Of a stretch of 64,000 bases of DNA, positions 62,023 through 64,000 are shown in pieces. Source of the DNA: Pseudomonadota bacterium (GTDB taxonomy: Bacteria > Bdellovibrionota > Bacteriovoracia > Bacteriovoracales > Bacteriovoracaceae); contig JAIYDL010000023.1 in NCBI GenBank assembly GCA_027487515.1, positions 52,115-116,114 on the forward strand. Direction: 5' to 3'. The translations under genes were made by a program, and so were the position numbers. Below the pieces are notes generated by a model that was not told the DNA's origin, ran no database searches, and saw only the letters and a program-made list of their open reading frames with translations. Every line of letters starts with the position of its first letter. Position 1 is the stretch's first letter.

Positions 62023-63852
62023 CTATGGAGATAAATTGTTATCGAGAAGGCCATTAATGAAATACTGAGTACTGGCCTTCACTAAGGAGAGGTCACTGTT
62101 CTGAACAGACCTGAGCTCCCCTGAAGACCAGTTTAAATAGTAGGTCTCCCCGGTACCGGACTTATCAATTTTTTGAACTTCCGTACCTCGAATGATGAAG
62201 TAGCTCCGCCCATCTGAAAAATTCAAGGCCATTCCTTGATCTTGTGAAAAGACACTTCCCCCAACAAGTGGGAGGTTTCCTATATCAAGGCCGAGCATAT
62301 CAAGAATAGTCGCAGGAATATCCGAATGTTGTGTAACCTTATCTACCTTCGAAAGATTTAGTCCAGGCGCGTAAATCAGTAAGGGTACTCGAAATGCCCC
62401 AACCATGTTCTTAAATTTCTTTGTTTCGCGTTTTTGAGTGTGATCAGCAGTGATGACAAAAATGGTTTCTTTAAACCAAGGCTGGCCTTCGACTCTCGCA
62501 AAGAATTCCTTGAGGGCAAAATCCGTGTAACCAATGCTTTCATGGATCTCCAGGGTACCTTTGGGAAAGCGCCCTTGAAAGTTCGCTGGGACAGAGTAGG
62601 GCTGATGTGAACTCAACGTAAAAACTCCCGCCAGAAAGGGCTTCTTCATGTCGCTGATCTTGTCGGCCACGAACTTTAAGTACGGCCCATCATAGATCCC
62701 CCAATGACCATCGTAATCATCATGACCCGGGTAATCCTCGCGGGAGAAATAGCGATCAAACCCATTCGAGAGAGTGTACGCCTCGAAGCCCATGGTTCCT
62801 CTGGATCCACCATGGAAGAAAAAGTTTTGATACCCAGCGTCCTTAAGGATCTTAGGGAAGCAGGTAAACCGATTTCCCGAAAAAGGAGACTTACTAATAG
62901 GATCATCGATGAGAGAGGGAAGACCACAGAGGACTGAGGGCAGAACCTCAATGGAGCGTCGACCATTCGCCAAGTGGCGATCAAAATAGAGACTCTTCTT
63001 AGTGAGTGAACTCAGAAATGGGGCGTACCCATTCTCTACGTATTCTTGGGAAAAACTTTCAAGGATGAGAAGAACGACATTGAACATCCCAGGGGCCTTG
63101 AATCTCGAGGTGAAAGAGCGAGATTCCAAAAGGAGTTTCTTGGCATCTTCGTCTTTTGAAAAGAAACGGATCCGGTCGATACGCTTACTCTTAAATGTTC
63201 TAAAAAAATGATAAGGGGAATTAAGGACGAGGTGCCCAAGCTCATTTTTTCCCTGGACGAAAGCAGACTGAACATTAATGGATTTATTTTGAAATCCCCC
63301 ACGAATACCGATAAAAACTAGTCCCACCGTGAGGACCCCGCCAATCCACAACTGAGTCCAGCTTAGAATAGAGGCCCGTAGTTTAATCAGACTTTTATCA
63401 ATAAAATAAACGGAGAGGCCTAAAGCAATCGTCACAAATGGAAAGTACCAATAATAGAGTGCGACCTGGGGAAGCTGCTGAAATATATCCCCCGTGACAG
63501 CAAAAATATCTGAACTAAGCCTTTTCCCCATAAAAAGATAAAGCTCGTAGTCATTCAGAGTCATGACGAATCCCAAAGAGTTCACAAAAGTGAACACGAC
63601 CCGCTCCCCTACCAAAAACCGTTGATGACCACTCGGAATAAGAGCCAGTAACACGATGGCAACGTTCAGCAGACAAATGGCCGCAAAATCAAAACGCAAA
63701 CCAAGGAAAAAGCTATAAAAGAGCTCCTCGGCGCTAAATTCCTTGTAAATGTTGTAATGGTAAAAGCAAAAACCAATTCTAAGAAGTGTGTAAGGGACTA
63801 GGAGAAATGTAAGACGTTTAAAAAGTCTTATGTGCCAGGGTGTAAAAATCAT
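62023..63852 (-). CDS. LtaS/OpgB-like sulfatase-fold phosphoglycerol transferase
   Basis: 609 residues from the ATG at 63852; the longer frame starts with TTG inside the rRNA terminator and is unlikely. About five membrane helices (about 1-180) precede a periplasmic alkaline-phosphatase-type domain. VLLILESFSQEY holds the first metal Glu, NGRRSIEVLPSVLCGLPS the nucleophile (Ser in RRS, where LtaS has Thr), FTLSSHQPY, TADHTQ (Asp-His) and THSD-like QHSDIPATILDML complete the site. Likely adds phosphoglycerol to periplasmic glycans or lipids. Codon use is somewhat AT-richer than the neighbours. It lies directly downstream of the rRNA operon terminator. Confidence 0.9.
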   Translation of the reverse strand: MIFTPWHIRLFKRLTFLLVPYTLLRIGFCFYHYNIYKEFSAEELFYSFFLGLRFDFAAICLLNVAIVLLALIPSGHQRFLVGERVVFTFVNSLGFVMTLNDYELYLFMGKRLSSDIFAVTGDIFQQLPQVALYYWYFPFVTIALGLSVYFIDKSLIKLRASILSWTQLWIGGVLTVGLVFIGIRGGFQNKSINVQSAFVQGKNELGHLVLNSPYHFFRTFKSKRIDRIRFFSKDEDAKKLLLESRSFTSRFKAPGMFNVVLLILESFSQEYVENGYAPFLSSLTKKSLYFDRHLANGRRSIEVLPSVLCGLPSLIDDPISKSPFSGNRFTCFPKILKDAGYQNFFFHGGSRGTMGFEAYTLSNGFDRYFSREDYPGHDDYDGHWGIYDGPYLKFVADKISDMKKPFLAGVFTLSSHQPYSVPANFQGRFPKGTLEIHESIGYTDFALKEFFARVEGQPWFKETIFVITADHTQKRETKKFKNMVGAFRVPLLIYAPGLNLSKVDKVTQHSDIPATILDMLGLDIGNLPLVGGSVFSQDQGMALNFSDGRSYFIIRGTEVQKIDKSGTGETYYLNWSSGELRSVQNSDLSLVKASTQYFINGLLDNNLSP

Positions 63853-63883
63853 TCCAATGGATTTTCCATTCAAAAAGGGCAAA

Positions 63884-63911
63884 AAAAAAGCCCTCTTTCG
63901 AGGGCTTTTTT
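63884..63911 (-). terminator. rRNA operon terminator
   Basis: A 12-bp stem (AAAAAAGCCCTC / GAGGGCTTTTTT) with a 4-base loop. On the minus strand the last stem bases run into a total of nine T residues. It follows the 5S rRNA gene by about 10 bases and so ends the rRNA operon. Confidence 0.93.
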
Positions 63912-63921
63912 ATAAATAGAG

Positions 63922-64000
63922 GGTGCATCTTGCTATTCTGACACCAAGTTCCCCTGGCACTACCTTCGCCGCAAGTGAGCTTGACTTCCAGGTTCGAGAT
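63922..64000 (-). rRNA. rrf: 5S ribosomal RNA, 3' part; 5' end outside the window
   Basis: Read on the minus strand, the final 79 bases match the second half of 5S rRNA. The loop C segment CGAACCTGGAAGTCAAGC, then GCGGCGAAGGTAGTG (loop E region) and GTCAGAATAGC align with the same positions in E. coli 5S. Helix IV forms GCCAGG-GGAA-CTTGGT with a GNRA loop. The 3' end near 63922 is estimated; the 5' end lies beyond base 64000. The rest of the rRNA operon should extend to the right. Confidence 0.93.

Noticed and set aside
1..64000. CRISPR arrays, insertion sequences, prophage genes or tRNA genes
   Set aside because: No regularly spaced repeats, transposase or integrase motifs, or cloverleaf-like sequences were seen in the short gaps between genes.

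Overview
The window is chromosomal DNA from a Gram-negative bacterium with a GC content that looks to be in the mid-to-high 50s. Many predicted lipoproteins and outer-membrane-type proteins, several exported hydrolases, a tryptophan-to-kynurenine pair, a leucine-degradation operon and an actinobacterial-type SerC suggest a predatory or proteolytic lineage such as the Bdellovibrionota/Oligoflexia. That placement is inference from gene content. The partial 5S rRNA gene at the right edge (minus strand) is the best anchor for testing it. I see no insertion sequence, prophage, CRISPR array or tRNA. No stretch longer than about 220 bases lacks a gene.

Layout. 1-8.1 kb: 3' end of an aldehyde dehydrogenase, a TIGR01777 epimerase, a MerR-type regulator coupled to a renalase-like flavoprotein, a patatin, a DEAD-box RNA helicase, an outer-membrane-type protein and a staphylococcal-type nuclease. 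8.1-16.7 kb: tgt (queuosine tRNA modification), then a block of exported proteins: an 856-residue HELSH lipoprotein, a protein-glutaminase-like enzyme with a calcium-loop lipoprotein, a small barrel-like protein and a matrixin metalloprotease. serC lies among them. 16.6-32 kb: mostly housekeeping and metabolic genes: aminopeptidase P, kynA and a kynureninase-like gene, murD, a METTL25-like methyltransferase, speD, mdh, xth, a lone receiver domain, guanine deaminase and an NfeD/slipin pair. 32-37 kb: typA/bipA, a COG2509 flavoprotein and cinA. 37-51 kb: a large surface-protein locus with a 1654-residue Cys-rich lipoprotein, an FHA/RDD-like membrane protein, a 1054-residue exported helical protein, a thermolysin/fungalysin-like lipoprotein and a PepSY-like anchored partner. 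51-55.8 kb: metG, a Rep/UvrD-type helicase and two small envelope proteins. 55.8-62 kb: a tightly coupled minus-strand liu operon for leucine/isovalerate breakdown. 62-64 kb: an LtaS/OpgB-like phosphoglycerol transferase, then the rRNA operon terminator and 5S rRNA.

How the genes fit together. The exported hydrolases and kynA/kynU would supply amino acids and nitrogen from protein. The liu operon would take leucine-derived acyl-CoA to acetoacetate and acetyl-CoA, with Mdh in the TCA cycle. The genome is very compact: five convergent gene pairs overlap at their 3' ends and many co-directional genes are joined by ATGA-type overlaps.

Points most worth a second look: a Tgt lacking all three zinc-binding cysteines; a protein-glutaminase-like exported enzyme with a conserved Cys-His-Asp spacing; an M4/M36-like lipoprotein followed by a separate PepSY-like protein; a methylcrotonyl-CoA carboxylase alpha subunit split exactly at the BC/BT boundary; an internal composition shift in the 1054-residue protein gene; and a MerR/B12-fold regulator whose cobalamin motifs are degraded.
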